A stretch of DNA of 47,746 nt. Source: Desulfobacula sp. (GTDB taxonomy: Bacteria; Desulfobacterota; Desulfobacteria; Desulfobacterales; Desulfobacteraceae). The stretch is taken from assembly GCA_021647625.1 (NCBI GenBank), contig JAKIUJ010000004.1:1-47746 (forward strand). Direction: 5' to 3'. This document shows positions 37,655 through 47,060 of the stretch, one piece after another. How positions within the stretch are numbered: the first letter of the stretch is position 1; every line of letters begins with the position of its first letter. The translations under genes and the position numbers were made by a program. The notes beneath the pieces were generated by a model. It did not search any database. It was not told where the DNA came from and saw nothing but the letters and a program-made list of their open reading frames with translations.

Positions 37655-38903
37655 GAAAAACAATGAAGCCTTTGTTTGGATATGGCTACCGGATGAAACA
37701 CAACCCGTTGTAGCTGGAAAACTTGAGGCTGAGAATGGTTTTATCCATTTTAACTATGGTAAAAGTTACCTTGGACGCATAAACGACAAGAATCCGGCCA
37801 TTTCAATATATGAACCGGAACTACCTTTAAAATCAGGAATCTTACCCCTATCCGACGGCTTGGAAATGCCCAACTGCATAAGAGATGCAGCTCCAGATGC
37901 ATGGGGGCGACGTGTAATTATAAATAGAAAGCTGGGGCGAAAAGGAACAGATACGGATACAGCCGACTTGAGTGAGCTTACCTATCTTTTGGAATCTGGA
38001 TCTGATCGGATTGGAGCACTTGATTTTCAGCTTTCACCGGCTGAATATATCCCCAGATCGGCTAATAATGCTCGTTTAGAAGAATTGTTAGAATCTGCAG
38101 AAAGGGTTGAACAAGGCGTCCCGTTAAAGCCTGAACTGGATCAAGCACTTTTCCACGGTAGTTCAATCGGCGGTGCAAGGCCAAAAGCCTTAATTGAAGA
38201 TCATAACACCAAATACATTGCTAAATTTGCTTCCAGCAGTGATATCTACAGCGTCGTTAAGGCGGAATTTATTGCCATGAGATTGGCAGCACTTGCAGGG
38301 CTTGATGTTGTCCCTGTTAAATTGGTTGAAGCCGCAGGCAAAGATATTCTGCTGATCGAACGTTTTGATCGCATCAAATCTGAAAATGGTTGGACACGCA
38401 AAGCAATGATTTCAGCTTTGACTATATTCGGTTTAAACGATATGACAGCCCGATATGCAAGCTATGAAGATCTTGCAGAAATCATTCGTCATCGCTTTTC
38501 TAATCCTAAAGATACTCTCAGGGAAATGTTTAGCCGCCTTGTATTTAATATACTGTGCGGAAACACTGATGATCATGCCAGAAACCATGCTGCTTTCTGG
38601 GACGGTAAAGAGCTTACGCTTACTCCTGCATATGATATCTGTCCACAAGGTCGGGCGGGAAATGAAGCATCCCAGGCTATGAAAATTTCAGGAGATAATA
38701 ACCTCAGCCAATTGAAGTATTGTCTTGAGACCGCACACCATTTCTTACTGTCTAAAAAAGAGGCCTTGTCAATATGCGAGCACATTAAGGGGGTTATTCA
38801 GCAATATTGGGATAAGGTGTGTGAGGAAGCATATCTTCAGGATGTAGATAAAAAACTGCTCTGGAAACGTCAGTTTCTAAATCCTTTTTCATTTGAAAAA
38901 TAA
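37641..38903 (+). CDS. hipA: HipA-like serine/threonine kinase toxin
   Basis: GSSIGGARPKALIEDHNTKYIAKFASSSD; VFNILCGNTDDHARNHAAFWDGK; LTPAYDICPQGR. Confidence 0.93.
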   Translation: MMTSKKNNEAFVWIWLPDETQPVVAGKLEAENGFIHFNYGKSYLGRINDKNPAISIYEPELPLKSGILPLSDGLEMPNCIRDAAPDAWGRRVIINRKLGRKGTDTDTADLSELTYLLESGSDRIGALDFQLSPAEYIPRSANNARLEELLESAERVEQGVPLKPELDQALFHGSSIGGARPKALIEDHNTKYIAKFASSSDIYSVVKAEFIAMRLAALAGLDVVPVKLVEAAGKDILLIERFDRIKSENGWTRKAMISALTIFGLNDMTARYASYEDLAEIIRHRFSNPKDTLREMFSRLVFNILCGNTDDHARNHAAFWDGKELTLTPAYDICPQGRAGNEASQAMKISGDNNLSQLKYCLETAHHFLLSKKEALSICEHIKGVIQQYWDKVCEEAYLQDVDKKLLWKRQFLNPFSFEK

Positions 38904-38925
38904 AATGAACCTTTGCCAGCTTACG

Positions 38926-38944
38926 CACGCGATCTTATCGCGTG
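38926..38944. terminator. Perfect 8-bp stem hairpin downstream of hipA
   Basis: CACGCGAT-ctt-ATCGCGTG; no clear T tract, so termination function is uncertain. Confidence 0.35.
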
Positions 38945-38950
38945 GATAAC

Positions 38951-38997
38951 AATCTTTGCCGCTCAGTAACCCCCGATCCCTTCGAGCGACTTTGTTC
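38951..38997. repeat. Dispersed intergenic repeat, copy 1
   Basis: AATCTTTGCCGCTCAGTAACCCCCGATCCCTTCGAGCGACTTTGTTC; matches 45874-45920 with few differences. Confidence 0.7.
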
Positions 38998-39006
38998 TGC
39001 TTTTAT

Positions 39007-39273
39007 TTATTCATAATGTGTCCACATGCAAATAATTTTTACTGTTTTTTCATCCGCTATAACTTGATAAACAATTCTGTGTTGAATATTTAAACGTCTT
39101 GAATAAGCACCAGCTAAATCACCAACAAGCTTTGCATAAAATGGTGGGGTTTGGAATGGATTCCGGCGTATAATATTAATAATTTTTTCGGCTTTTGATT
39201 TAAGATTAGAAGCAGATATTTTTTGAGCATCTTTTTGAGCTTGTTTGGTAAAAACAACTCTCCAACTCACCAA
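39007..39273 (-). CDS. yoeB: YoeB/Txe-family toxin
   Basis: VVFTKQAQKDAQKI...KLVGDLAGAYSRRLNIQHRIVYQV...IICMWTHYE. Confidence 0.92.
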   Translation of the reverse strand: MVSWRVVFTKQAQKDAQKISASNLKSKAEKIINIIRRNPFQTPPFYAKLVGDLAGAYSRRLNIQHRIVYQVIADEKTVKIICMWTHYE

Positions 39274-39509
39274 TCCAAATCCTCTTTACAGTCCTCACTT
39301 GGAGTTTCCAAACCGTCACGAATAGATTCACGCATGTTTGGAATATTCAAAAGATACATTGTCTCTTGAATTGAACGCCAGTCATCTTCGGATATGAGGA
39401 CTGCATTACCCCTTTTCCCAGTAATAACAATAGGCTCATGTGAAAGGGCTGTCTGATCGATGAGCCGATATAGCTTTGTGCGTGCTTCTGTAGCTGATAA
39501 TATAGCCAT
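39267..39509 (-). CDS. yefM: YefM/Phd-family antitoxin
   Basis: SATEARTKLYRLIDQTALSHEPIVITGKRGNAVLISEDDWRSIQETMYLL; overlaps the toxin start. Confidence 0.92.
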   Translation of the reverse strand: MAILSATEARTKLYRLIDQTALSHEPIVITGKRGNAVLISEDDWRSIQETMYLLNIPNMRESIRDGLETPSEDCKEDLDW

Positions 39510-39534
39510 ACTACCCCTTTTATTTTTATATATA

Positions 39535-39550
39535 GTACGTCATAGCGTAC
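39535..39550. promoter_or_regulatory. Candidate operator of yefM-yoeB
   Basis: GTACG-tcatag-CGTAC inverted repeat just upstream of yefM. Confidence 0.5.
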
Positions 39551-39731
39551 GCATTGTCAAGTTTTTTAACAGAACCTTGAACTGAACTGCCTGGGATTTG
39601 ATAACGATAAGCTCTGCATGATTAAAATTTATGATAAAACCAATACTTTTGGGAGTCGCTCAGTAACCCCAGGTCGGATTCGACGTTTTGTCCTGTGACG
39701 GTCAAGGTTTATGTAACCCAATTCTCAACCT

Positions 39732-40280
39732 TTAAAGATTGCTGTCAACGATAATACCCAGGGCATAATCTGTGATTTCAAGTGCTTTTAAATATTCAGA
39801 TGACATCCAGCCGTATTCATGGCCGATGATATCAGTCCACTCAAAATATAGAAAACTAAAAGAGGGGTTTTCATTGACAATATGGAACAATGCATTGTTT
39901 GCTAAGATAATAAGATCTTTTTCGCTGTTAATACGTCGAAAAAATGAATAATCCATTGTTCCCGGCATTGCAAGATTTCTTAAATGTTCCCAACTATAAA
40001 AAGCGGCCACGGTACCGGACTGATTTTTGACGTGATAAAACAGACTTTGAGCGGCAACTGCCATATTGGGCAGGGCATTGTTCGTTAACACACCATGGGA
40101 ATAGGGTTCAAGGGATGTGAAAACAGAAAAATGAGACGGCAGGGTCATGGTGGGTTTAACCGTGTTTACATGATAACTGTATGAGCCGATGTTCATAAGA
40201 TAATCAAGTGTAGGCGTATGTGCTTTTTCCAAAGCATCACTTCTCAACCCGTCAATAATGACAAGCAGTGTATTATTCAT
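39732..40280 (-). CDS. Alkaline-phosphatase-superfamily phosphodiesterase/pyrophosphatase, probably C-terminally truncated
   Basis: LLVIIDGLRSDALEKAHTPTLDYLM; PTMTLPSHFSVFTSLEPYSHGV; YFEWTDIIGHEYGW; ends at ADYALGIIVD-like region (ITDYALGIIVDSNL). Confidence 0.7.
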   Translation of the reverse strand: MNNTLLVIIDGLRSDALEKAHTPTLDYLMNIGSYSYHVNTVKPTMTLPSHFSVFTSLEPYSHGVLTNNALPNMAVAAQSLFYHVKNQSGTVAAFYSWEHLRNLAMPGTMDYSFFRRINSEKDLIILANNALFHIVNENPSFSFLYFEWTDIIGHEYGWMSSEYLKALEITDYALGIIVDSNL

Positions 40281-40995
40281 TTTTCACCTCTTTTTTTTGT
40301 GATTTCATAAAAACAGGCCCCTGCAATGGTTAATAGAATGGAAATAACACCAAGGGCGTTCATGGCAGGGCTGATAAAAATTCTGAGTTTGGTGCCGATA
40401 TAAATCGGGTAGTGTCTGTTCATCCAGGTATTCCAGAATAAAAATGTTGAAATGCCAAGAATAATGCCGGGAATCAGGATCGGAGAGACCATAATACCAT
40501 ATAAAAAATCCGAAAATACAGAACCCTGTGAAAATTTCAAATCTAATAAACATAAAACCCAGGCACAGGCGTGCCAAAATCTTAGAGTATGCTGTTCCCA
40601 GGTTCCAGTTGGCGGTTTCATAATTGGTGTAAATAATCTGTGCAAACCAGAAACTGGAAGGACGTCCAAGCAGTTGAGGCGCTGCAACCGAACCTGCCGC
40701 CAGCATAAAACTCATTATACAGCCAACAGCTATTTCTGGTTTTGAATGGGGAATAACAATTTTCCAGTGAATTCTCGGCCAGGAACCTCCAAGATCCCTT
40801 GCACCTTCAATCTGGTTTGTGTCGAGACTTTCCATGGCATTATACAAAGGAAATACCATAAAAAGAATATACGCATAGATCATCCCTAACACTTATGAAC
40901 CAGGGATCCATGCCGGAGGTTGCAAAAACAACCGCACCTGTAACAGTTTTTTTAATAAAATTTCTTCGATTAATTGATTCTTTTGTTTTGCCCAT
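40277..40995 (-). pseudogene. Decayed polyamine/iron-type ABC transporter: SBP Tat signal fused to permease fragments
   Basis: AGGAGG SD and MGKTKESINRRNFIKKTVTGAVVFATSGMDPWF run into permease MIYAYILFMVFPLYNAMESLDTNQIEGARDLGGSWPRIHWKIVIPHSKPEI, then in another frame permease SDFLYGIMVSPILIPGIILGISTFLFWN. Confidence 0.75.
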
Positions 40996-41465
40996 GGGAA
41001 ACCTCCTTCAGGTTAGATTTATTTTTCAAAGCAAGGATACAGGTATCGTGTTAGGTGAGTATTCGTCAGTGATGAGCGTTCTATTATATTGATTGTCTAA
41101 ATTGAAATGATGATGAGCACCATTTTTGGGTATAAAGGGTTTTTTATTTCACTAATGAATTACTTTTCACCTACAGCAACACTCTGACTCCACTGGGATT
41201 CGCGTTTGTTGCTGTCGTTTTCCAAGGTGTTGCTCATTAAATTTTTGTGCAAGTTAAGAAATGAAGCGAGGAGTAATCACGGTTATGGAATTTTCGGCCA
41301 GGCATTACAAAATTGAGCTTATTTGATATTAACATAAACAATCTATCTTTATATTAAGCAAAGTTAGTCCGGTACACTATCTTTTCACATAAAAACAAGT
41401 TATTTAGACAAGGACTAATTTTATTAATAAAAATTTGATTTTGATAACACCAAGTGAGATTGAAT

Positions 41466-43145
41466 ATGGATAGTATCAGACTGCTTAAGGTAAAATTCAA
41501 CTTTTTTTGTTTCCATTGGTCATTATTGACTTTCGTTATTCTTACGGTGCTCTATCCCTGCACAGTCACTTATGGAGGAGAAAACAATTCCCCATTTATT
41601 CTATTTGCGGGCAATGAATACAAATCTTTAAAATCAGACGAGTTGCTTGCATGGATTAATTCGTTAACAAAAGAGAATCCAATAAATTATATTACTGTCA
41701 TAGAGCCTTTACCAAACACCATTTTACCTCCGGACATGGCTTCCCCGGTATTTGTATGGGAGGACCCGGTAAAAAACTCTGCCTGGCTTATCACGATAAA
41801 AAAAAAAGGAGAAACCCTGCTAAAGGCATTTCTCAATAACCAGTGGTGGATACCTGAGTCAGACACCTGGAATAAAATAAAAAAAACGGCCGGGCTAAAA
41901 CCGATTGAGCTGGTTATACAAGGAATTGGTGGTTGGAATGGTAGAGAAATATTATCTGAAAACAGTATTTATTTAAGTTTTTCAAGGGATCGGGTTGATG
42001 CACGGTTAATGTTCATTAGAAAGCCTCTCCCCTTTTCAAATGCCAGTCAAAATCCGGAGCTATCCCAAATACTTGCCGGCAATATTTCCGCCTACCAAAA
42101 ACCGGATATCATTATGTCCGGCCTCAATACGTGTTCCAATTGCCATACTTATTCATCTGATGGCAAAGTATTTGCACTGGACATTGATTATGGCGGGGAT
42201 AAAGGTGCTTTTGCAATGGCGCAGGTTCAATCGGATATGAAATTAGACAACAATAACATTTTTTCCTGGAATAAAATCCCTGTAAGAAAACCGGCGCTTT
42301 ACAGCATGGGACTATTTGGCCAGCTATCTCCGGACGGAAAATTCATCACGGCAACAGTGAATGAAAGGGCATTATTTATTATTTTGGATGATTTATCTTT
42401 CTCTCAGCTTTTTTTTCCGTTAGCAGGACAAATTGCAATTTTTGATCAAAAGACAAAAAACTTCAAATTATTGGAAGGGGCAAGCCATACGTCCATGGTA
42501 TATACATCCCCATCCTGGAGCCCGGATGGTAAAATTATTGCATTTTCCGGAATTCCCACAAACTCCAGACAGATTCAAACCCTATTAAATAAAAAACAAT
42601 TGAATAAAAATCCGAGACAAAATATAAGAGATTTGAATAAAAAATATCCAGTTCAGTTTGATATTTACACCCTGCCGTTTAACCACGGGGATGGTGGCTC
42701 GGCAAAACCTTTGACAGGTGCAAGCCGAAATGGATACAGTAATTATTTCCCCAGATACTCTCCTGACGGCAAATGGATCGTATTTACCCAAAGCCCGACA
42801 GGGATGTTACTCCAACCGGATAGCAAACTAATCATCATTCCATCAACAGGCGGTAAAGCAAGACCATTAAGCAGCAATCAACCGATTATGAATTCCTGGC
42901 ATTCCTGGTCACCGAACTCAAAATGGCTTGTTTTTTCCTCCAAGGCTCGTTCTCCCTATACTGAATTATACCTGACTCATATAAATGTTCAAGGAGTCTC
43001 AAGCCCTGCTATTCGTCTTTTTCGCTTTAGCAGCAATAATTTTGCAGCCTTGATTCCGGAATTTATTCCAAATCACAAAAACATACCCGAAATAATAGCG
43101 TTTGAATCTCTGAAAACCGTAAAAATAAAAAAACATGACCAGTGA
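41466..43145 (+). CDS. Secreted TolB/PD40-type beta-propeller protein with a CxxCH motif
   Basis: Repeats LSPDGKFITATV, WSPDGKIIAFSG, YSPDGKWIVFTQ, WSPNSKWLVFSS; NTCSNCHTYSSDGK heme-c-like motif. ATG at 41466. Confidence 0.8.
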   Translation: MDSIRLLKVKFNFFCFHWSLLTFVILTVLYPCTVTYGGENNSPFILFAGNEYKSLKSDELLAWINSLTKENPINYITVIEPLPNTILPPDMASPVFVWEDPVKNSAWLITIKKKGETLLKAFLNNQWWIPESDTWNKIKKTAGLKPIELVIQGIGGWNGREILSENSIYLSFSRDRVDARLMFIRKPLPFSNASQNPELSQILAGNISAYQKPDIIMSGLNTCSNCHTYSSDGKVFALDIDYGGDKGAFAMAQVQSDMKLDNNNIFSWNKIPVRKPALYSMGLFGQLSPDGKFITATVNERALFIILDDLSFSQLFFPLAGQIAIFDQKTKNFKLLEGASHTSMVYTSPSWSPDGKIIAFSGIPTNSRQIQTLLNKKQLNKNPRQNIRDLNKKYPVQFDIYTLPFNHGDGGSAKPLTGASRNGYSNYFPRYSPDGKWIVFTQSPTGMLLQPDSKLIIIPSTGGKARPLSSNQPIMNSWHSWSPNSKWLVFSSKARSPYTELYLTHINVQGVSSPAIRLFRFSSNNFAALIPEFIPNHKNIPEIIAFESLKTVKIKKHDQ

Positions 43146-43275
43146 TAATTAAGGACCCCCTCAAAAATAACCTTACATTTTGAGGGCCGATTCATCCTGC
43201 CGGTAGCGTTGTGAAACAACTATATACCATAAAAAGCACTTCTCCGGGGAGGCAGATTCTCCGGAGAAATTTGAG

Positions 43276-44586
43276 TTATAAGCCAGATCCTTTAAAAAGG
43301 GCTTTCTGGGTTTTAAGATTCCATACGGAATTTTTTGCAAGCCCATTTGTTTTTTTAAAGGCCATTAGTGATCGTTGGGAACCTTTTCCAAACGCACCGT
43401 CAATTTTCATCGTATAAAAACCGAGTTCAGACAGCCTTTTTTGAATTATTTTTGCATCTTTTGCAACAGCCGGATTTAAAAAGACCATGCCGGATGAAAA
43501 TGATCCATTCGAGACACCCGGATTATCCGAAACAACAGTGGCGGTATCAAATTTTTGTTTTTTGAATGCCTTAAGATACGGATTCAAAGGCTTTTTATCC
43601 TGTGTATCATAATTTTTAACAGAGCTGAAACGGCTGATATATTTCAATTCAGTGTTTGCCGGATCAATGCCCGGATTGAACTGTACATGGAAAAACACTT
43701 CTTTATCATAGGCATCCAGTGCGAATTTCCCGCCAACAATTCCCACAGTCCATCCATCATCATTCAAATAGTAAGGATTGGATAAGGTGTTGTTCGATAC
43801 TTTTTCATCCTTTGATACCGTCATAACAAATCGGCTTTCCGGCCGGAGTCTTTCTTTACAAAACACCAGTACACAATAGCTTTTAGGTATTGAATCAGAC
43901 TTGTACTTCATCCGGCCTATAAAAGAAAGCTGGTCGTATTGCTCGCGCTGAATCCTTTCCCCCTTAGTCGGTTCCATTGTAACCGCCTTTTGCTGTGCCA
44001 GTAAAAAAAGGCTCGTATAGTCATTCTTTACTTCAGGCGATGCATTCGTCACCACCTCCCGGGGCAGAATAAATGCCTGGATCTCTGGATATGGGTTGGG
44101 CAAAATTTCATATTCAGTAGTTGTTATAAAAATATCATTTTTCGCAACAACATAATCAGCCATTACTCGGACATAAGCGGAACGACCAATGGCATCTGAA
44201 AAATACAATCCAAATTCCAACAAAGAGTAGCGAACGTGATCCAACGCTTTTTCTGTTTTAAAATAAATAATATCAATAAATTTTACATCAAACCGTTTAT
44301 AGGAAAACAGGTCCTCCATAAATTCATGTTTCCCATTCGGATCAAAATTGACATTGGGGATGTTCTTATCTCCACCCCGGATTGCATTGATCATGGCTGC
44401 CATTACATGCTCAACATCACCGGGAAGATCCTTCCGGTTAACAATAATCCTTTCAGGCAGCTCAACCACGTCTTCCTTGACCTGAGCATTTTTAAACGGA
44501 TCGATCCGTTTCATGGACTCAACACATCCCGAAGTTATTAGCAGCATATTCAGAACAAATAGGTACAAAACAAATCGTTTTATCAT
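43276..44586 (-). CDS. Lipoprotein with C-terminal peptidoglycan-binding domain
   Basis: LLITSGCVE lipobox; C-terminal IIQKRLSELGFYTMKIDGAFGKGSQRSLMAFKKTNGLA. Confidence 0.75.
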   Translation of the reverse strand: MIKRFVLYLFVLNMLLITSGCVESMKRIDPFKNAQVKEDVVELPERIIVNRKDLPGDVEHVMAAMINAIRGGDKNIPNVNFDPNGKHEFMEDLFSYKRFDVKFIDIIYFKTEKALDHVRYSLLEFGLYFSDAIGRSAYVRVMADYVVAKNDIFITTTEYEILPNPYPEIQAFILPREVVTNASPEVKNDYTSLFLLAQQKAVTMEPTKGERIQREQYDQLSFIGRMKYKSDSIPKSYCVLVFCKERLRPESRFVMTVSKDEKVSNNTLSNPYYLNDDGWTVGIVGGKFALDAYDKEVFFHVQFNPGIDPANTELKYISRFSSVKNYDTQDKKPLNPYLKAFKKQKFDTATVVSDNPGVSNGSFSSGMVFLNPAVAKDAKIIQKRLSELGFYTMKIDGAFGKGSQRSLMAFKKTNGLAKNSVWNLKTQKALFKGSGL

Positions 44587-44604
44587 GTGAAATCCTCCAA
44601 AGAA

Positions 44605-45336
44605 TTACTTGTAGATATTGTGACCGCCCGGAGTGGTAAAATCCGGAGGGGGCAAATGGTTGACGGGTTGTTTATCAGAACTTTCCGTATTGTCATACAT
44701 AAAGCCGCCAACCACTCCAGTTACAGCATCTACCCCCTGTTTGCCTGTAGACATTTTTGATAAGATAGCAGAGCTTACAGATTTTTTAGCGCCATCTTTG
44801 AGAGATTCTTTTACGGATTTTCCTTCTGCAAGGCTCCCTGCAGTGGTAGCCGCCCCATCTCCTATGATAGAGATAATAACAATGGTCGGTGCAACAGCCG
44901 GGGCCGCTACTAATCCAATGACTGCGCCGGCCCCAGTGGCAGCATATCCTGTTCCCTTGGCAATAGTATGATTCCGATTGGCTTTATCCATCTCACCAAA
45001 TGCTTTCTTTTGCTCATGTCTAAAAATACGGTTCCGTTTCTTCTTATATTCTTTCCATTGTTTATCTGTCCAATGTTTGGGCTTGATTTTCGCTCCCCAG
45101 GGATCCCGCTTTTCGACAGGTGGATTTTTTACAAAATCCGGGATTCGAAATTCCGGTTCAATATTTTCATCATCCCACCTTGGCGGAGGCCCCCCCAAAC
45201 TTCTGGAACCAATGATATCTTGAGTTTCCCCGCCTTCGCCTCCCCCATAACCAAAGACAGTCGTATGTAACGGTGCTCCCAAAACGAAGACCGTGGCGAC
45301 TGTCCACAGAATCATTTTAAAAATTACCTTCCCCAT
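44605..45336 (-). CDS. Secreted hypothetical protein with glycine/alanine-rich membrane-like segment
   Basis: N-terminal signal; GTGYAATGAGAVIGLVAAPAVAPTIVIISIIGDGAATTAGSLAEG. Confidence 0.6.
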   Translation of the reverse strand: MGKVIFKMILWTVATVFVLGAPLHTTVFGYGGGEGGETQDIIGSRSLGGPPPRWDDENIEPEFRIPDFVKNPPVEKRDPWGAKIKPKHWTDKQWKEYKKKRNRIFRHEQKKAFGEMDKANRNHTIAKGTGYAATGAGAVIGLVAAPAVAPTIVIISIIGDGAATTAGSLAEGKSVKESLKDGAKKSVSSAILSKMSTGKQGVDAVTGVVGGFMYDNTESSDKQPVNHLPPPDFTTPGGHNIYK

Positions 45337-45637
45337 GCCATTCCTCCTTATTTAAATCCGTTAACGATCAATCCCCTTGCCAATCGTCCAATACCCATAT
45401 GGATGCCTGCAACGGCAGAATATTTGATACGACAGACTAATCCTATTCAGTTAATTCAATGCCATTGTTTTTGAGAAATTTCCCAAATGCGGCATCAATA
45501 AAAATATCATATCCAGTATCGGTTTAAGCCATTGTTGCATAATTACATTATTAGTTGTCCTTTGTTGTGGTATCTCTTCATCCGGGCATTCCGGTATGAA
45601 TTTATTTTTAATATATTTAGTGGCTGACCGAAAACTC

Positions 45638-45763
45638 GTGTTTGGACGAAAAGTTGCCCATATGCAAGGCGCAAGAAATGCTGAAACCGGAGTGTACTAC
45701 TGTACATGAGGATTTCAGGATTTTGCAGCAATGAAGCAGATGGGTGGGTTTTCGTTCAAACAC
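45638..45763. repeat. MITE-like element with imperfect terminal inverted repeats
   Basis: GTGTTTGGACGAAAAGTTGCCCAT (45638-45661) versus reverse complement of 45740-45763 GTGTTTGAACGAAAACCCACCCAT; internal imperfect dyad TGAAACCGGAGTGTAC-tact-GTACATGAGGATTTCA. Confidence 0.6.
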
Positions 45764-45873
45764 TATTTAGCAAATTTTTTTTGTACTGACAACAAGTCCC
45801 AATTGAATATCTTCAGCAATCTTTTTTTCTTCTCCTGCGTATTGCTGCACTTTTATTCGATAAGCCGGGTTAA

Positions 45874-45920
45874 AATCTTTGCCGCTCAGCAACCCCCAAT
45901 CCCTTCGAACGGCTTGTTCG
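45874..45920. repeat. Dispersed intergenic repeat, copy 2
   Basis: AATCTTTGCCGCTCAGCAACCCCCAATCCCTTCGAACGGCTTGTTCG; matches 38951-38997. Confidence 0.7.
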
Positions 45921-46056
45921 GCCTTGGTTTCTCTATCAGGTACCCAGAAACATAACGGTGCAGAACACTAGACATAAGTGTTTGATACGGAATTCCATTC
46001 TCCACAGCAAGAGCTTGGATTTCCTCTAAAACTTTAGAAGAAATTCTAATATTAAC
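45886..46056 (-). pseudogene. CopG-like antitoxin remnant, N-terminally truncated
   Basis: Minus-strand VNIRISSKVLEEIQALAVENGIPYQTLMSSVLHRYVSGYLIEK directly after a stop codon; no start codon. Confidence 0.55.
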
Positions 46057-46124
46057 TCACTAATCAAGACATAGTTCCACCTGTGAATAGAGTTAGATAA
46101 AATGTCCCCAATCACCGAAAAATG

Positions 46125-47030
46125 TTAATTTTCTTTTAGGGAATTATTAGAGGAATCCTCTATATTAGCGCAATTGCATCCTTTAACTTTCTCATTTTTA
46201 ATCATGAGCGGCTCAAGAATTATTCTAAACAACAGCGCTGCCAAAATCGCACCACAAACCGGGCCCGCTACATATACAATGAGAAAACCATAATTATTAT
46301 CAGGAAAAGCTGCTGTACCCCAACCGGCCATAAAGGCAAACAGTCTTGGGGACAAATCTCTTGCCGGATTTAAACCTGCCTGGGTTAATGGAGCAATAAT
46401 CGAAATTATAAGAGTAACGGCGCTACCGATAAATAGCGGAGTAAGAGAGTCGTCCGGCCGTCCCACATTGCAGCCTTCGGTCAAAGAAAAAATAAAAAAG
46501 ACAAGGGCAAATGTACCAATTGATTCTGCAATAAAAGCATTCCACATTGTCACATCTGCAACTTTAACAATTCCCGGATTTGGATAAAATTCACCAAATA
46601 TCATTGCAGTAATATTTGAATCAGGATTCCCGCGTTGAATACCGTGTATCATTTCAAAATTAACTATTGAACTGTTTAGCAAAACATACAAAACCGCAGC
46701 GGCAATGAACGCACCGAAGAATTGGGCAACCAGATAAATCGGCAATTTTTTAACTGTCATTCTTTTGGCCACTACCATTGCAAAACTAACCGCAGGATTT
46801 AAGTGGGCACAAGATATATACCGGGTTGAATAAACGGCAAGAGACACACCAATGCCCCACAGCGCTGCGATTTGAAACAAACCGCTATGTGATGAAAACA
46901 ATACGGTTACAGCAGTAGCCCCACAGCCAAAGAATACTAAAATAAATGTTCCAATGGATTCTCCAACAAAACTACTATATATCTCGCTGCTGTTTTCCTT
47001 GTTGAGACCTTTATTTATATCCATTACCAA
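46125..47030 (-). CDS. MIP-family aquaglyceroporin
   Basis: SCAHLNPAVSFAMV and LNPARDLSPRLFAFMAGWG (two NPA-type boxes); six TM segments. Confidence 0.94.
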   Translation of the reverse strand: MVMDINKGLNKENSSEIYSSFVGESIGTFILVFFGCGATAVTVLFSSHSGLFQIAALWGIGVSLAVYSTRYISCAHLNPAVSFAMVVAKRMTVKKLPIYLVAQFFGAFIAAAVLYVLLNSSIVNFEMIHGIQRGNPDSNITAMIFGEFYPNPGIVKVADVTMWNAFIAESIGTFALVFFIFSLTEGCNVGRPDDSLTPLFIGSAVTLIISIIAPLTQAGLNPARDLSPRLFAFMAGWGTAAFPDNNYGFLIVYVAGPVCGAILAALLFRIILEPLMIKNEKVKGCNCANIEDSSNNSLKEN

Positions 47031-47060
47031 TACCCTTTGCCCCGGATAAAAACAAATTAT

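Noticed and set aside
45543-45955. ORFs 45543..45731 (-) and 45731..45955 (+)
   Set aside because: They overlap the palindromic repeat element and intergenic repeat; no coding signature.
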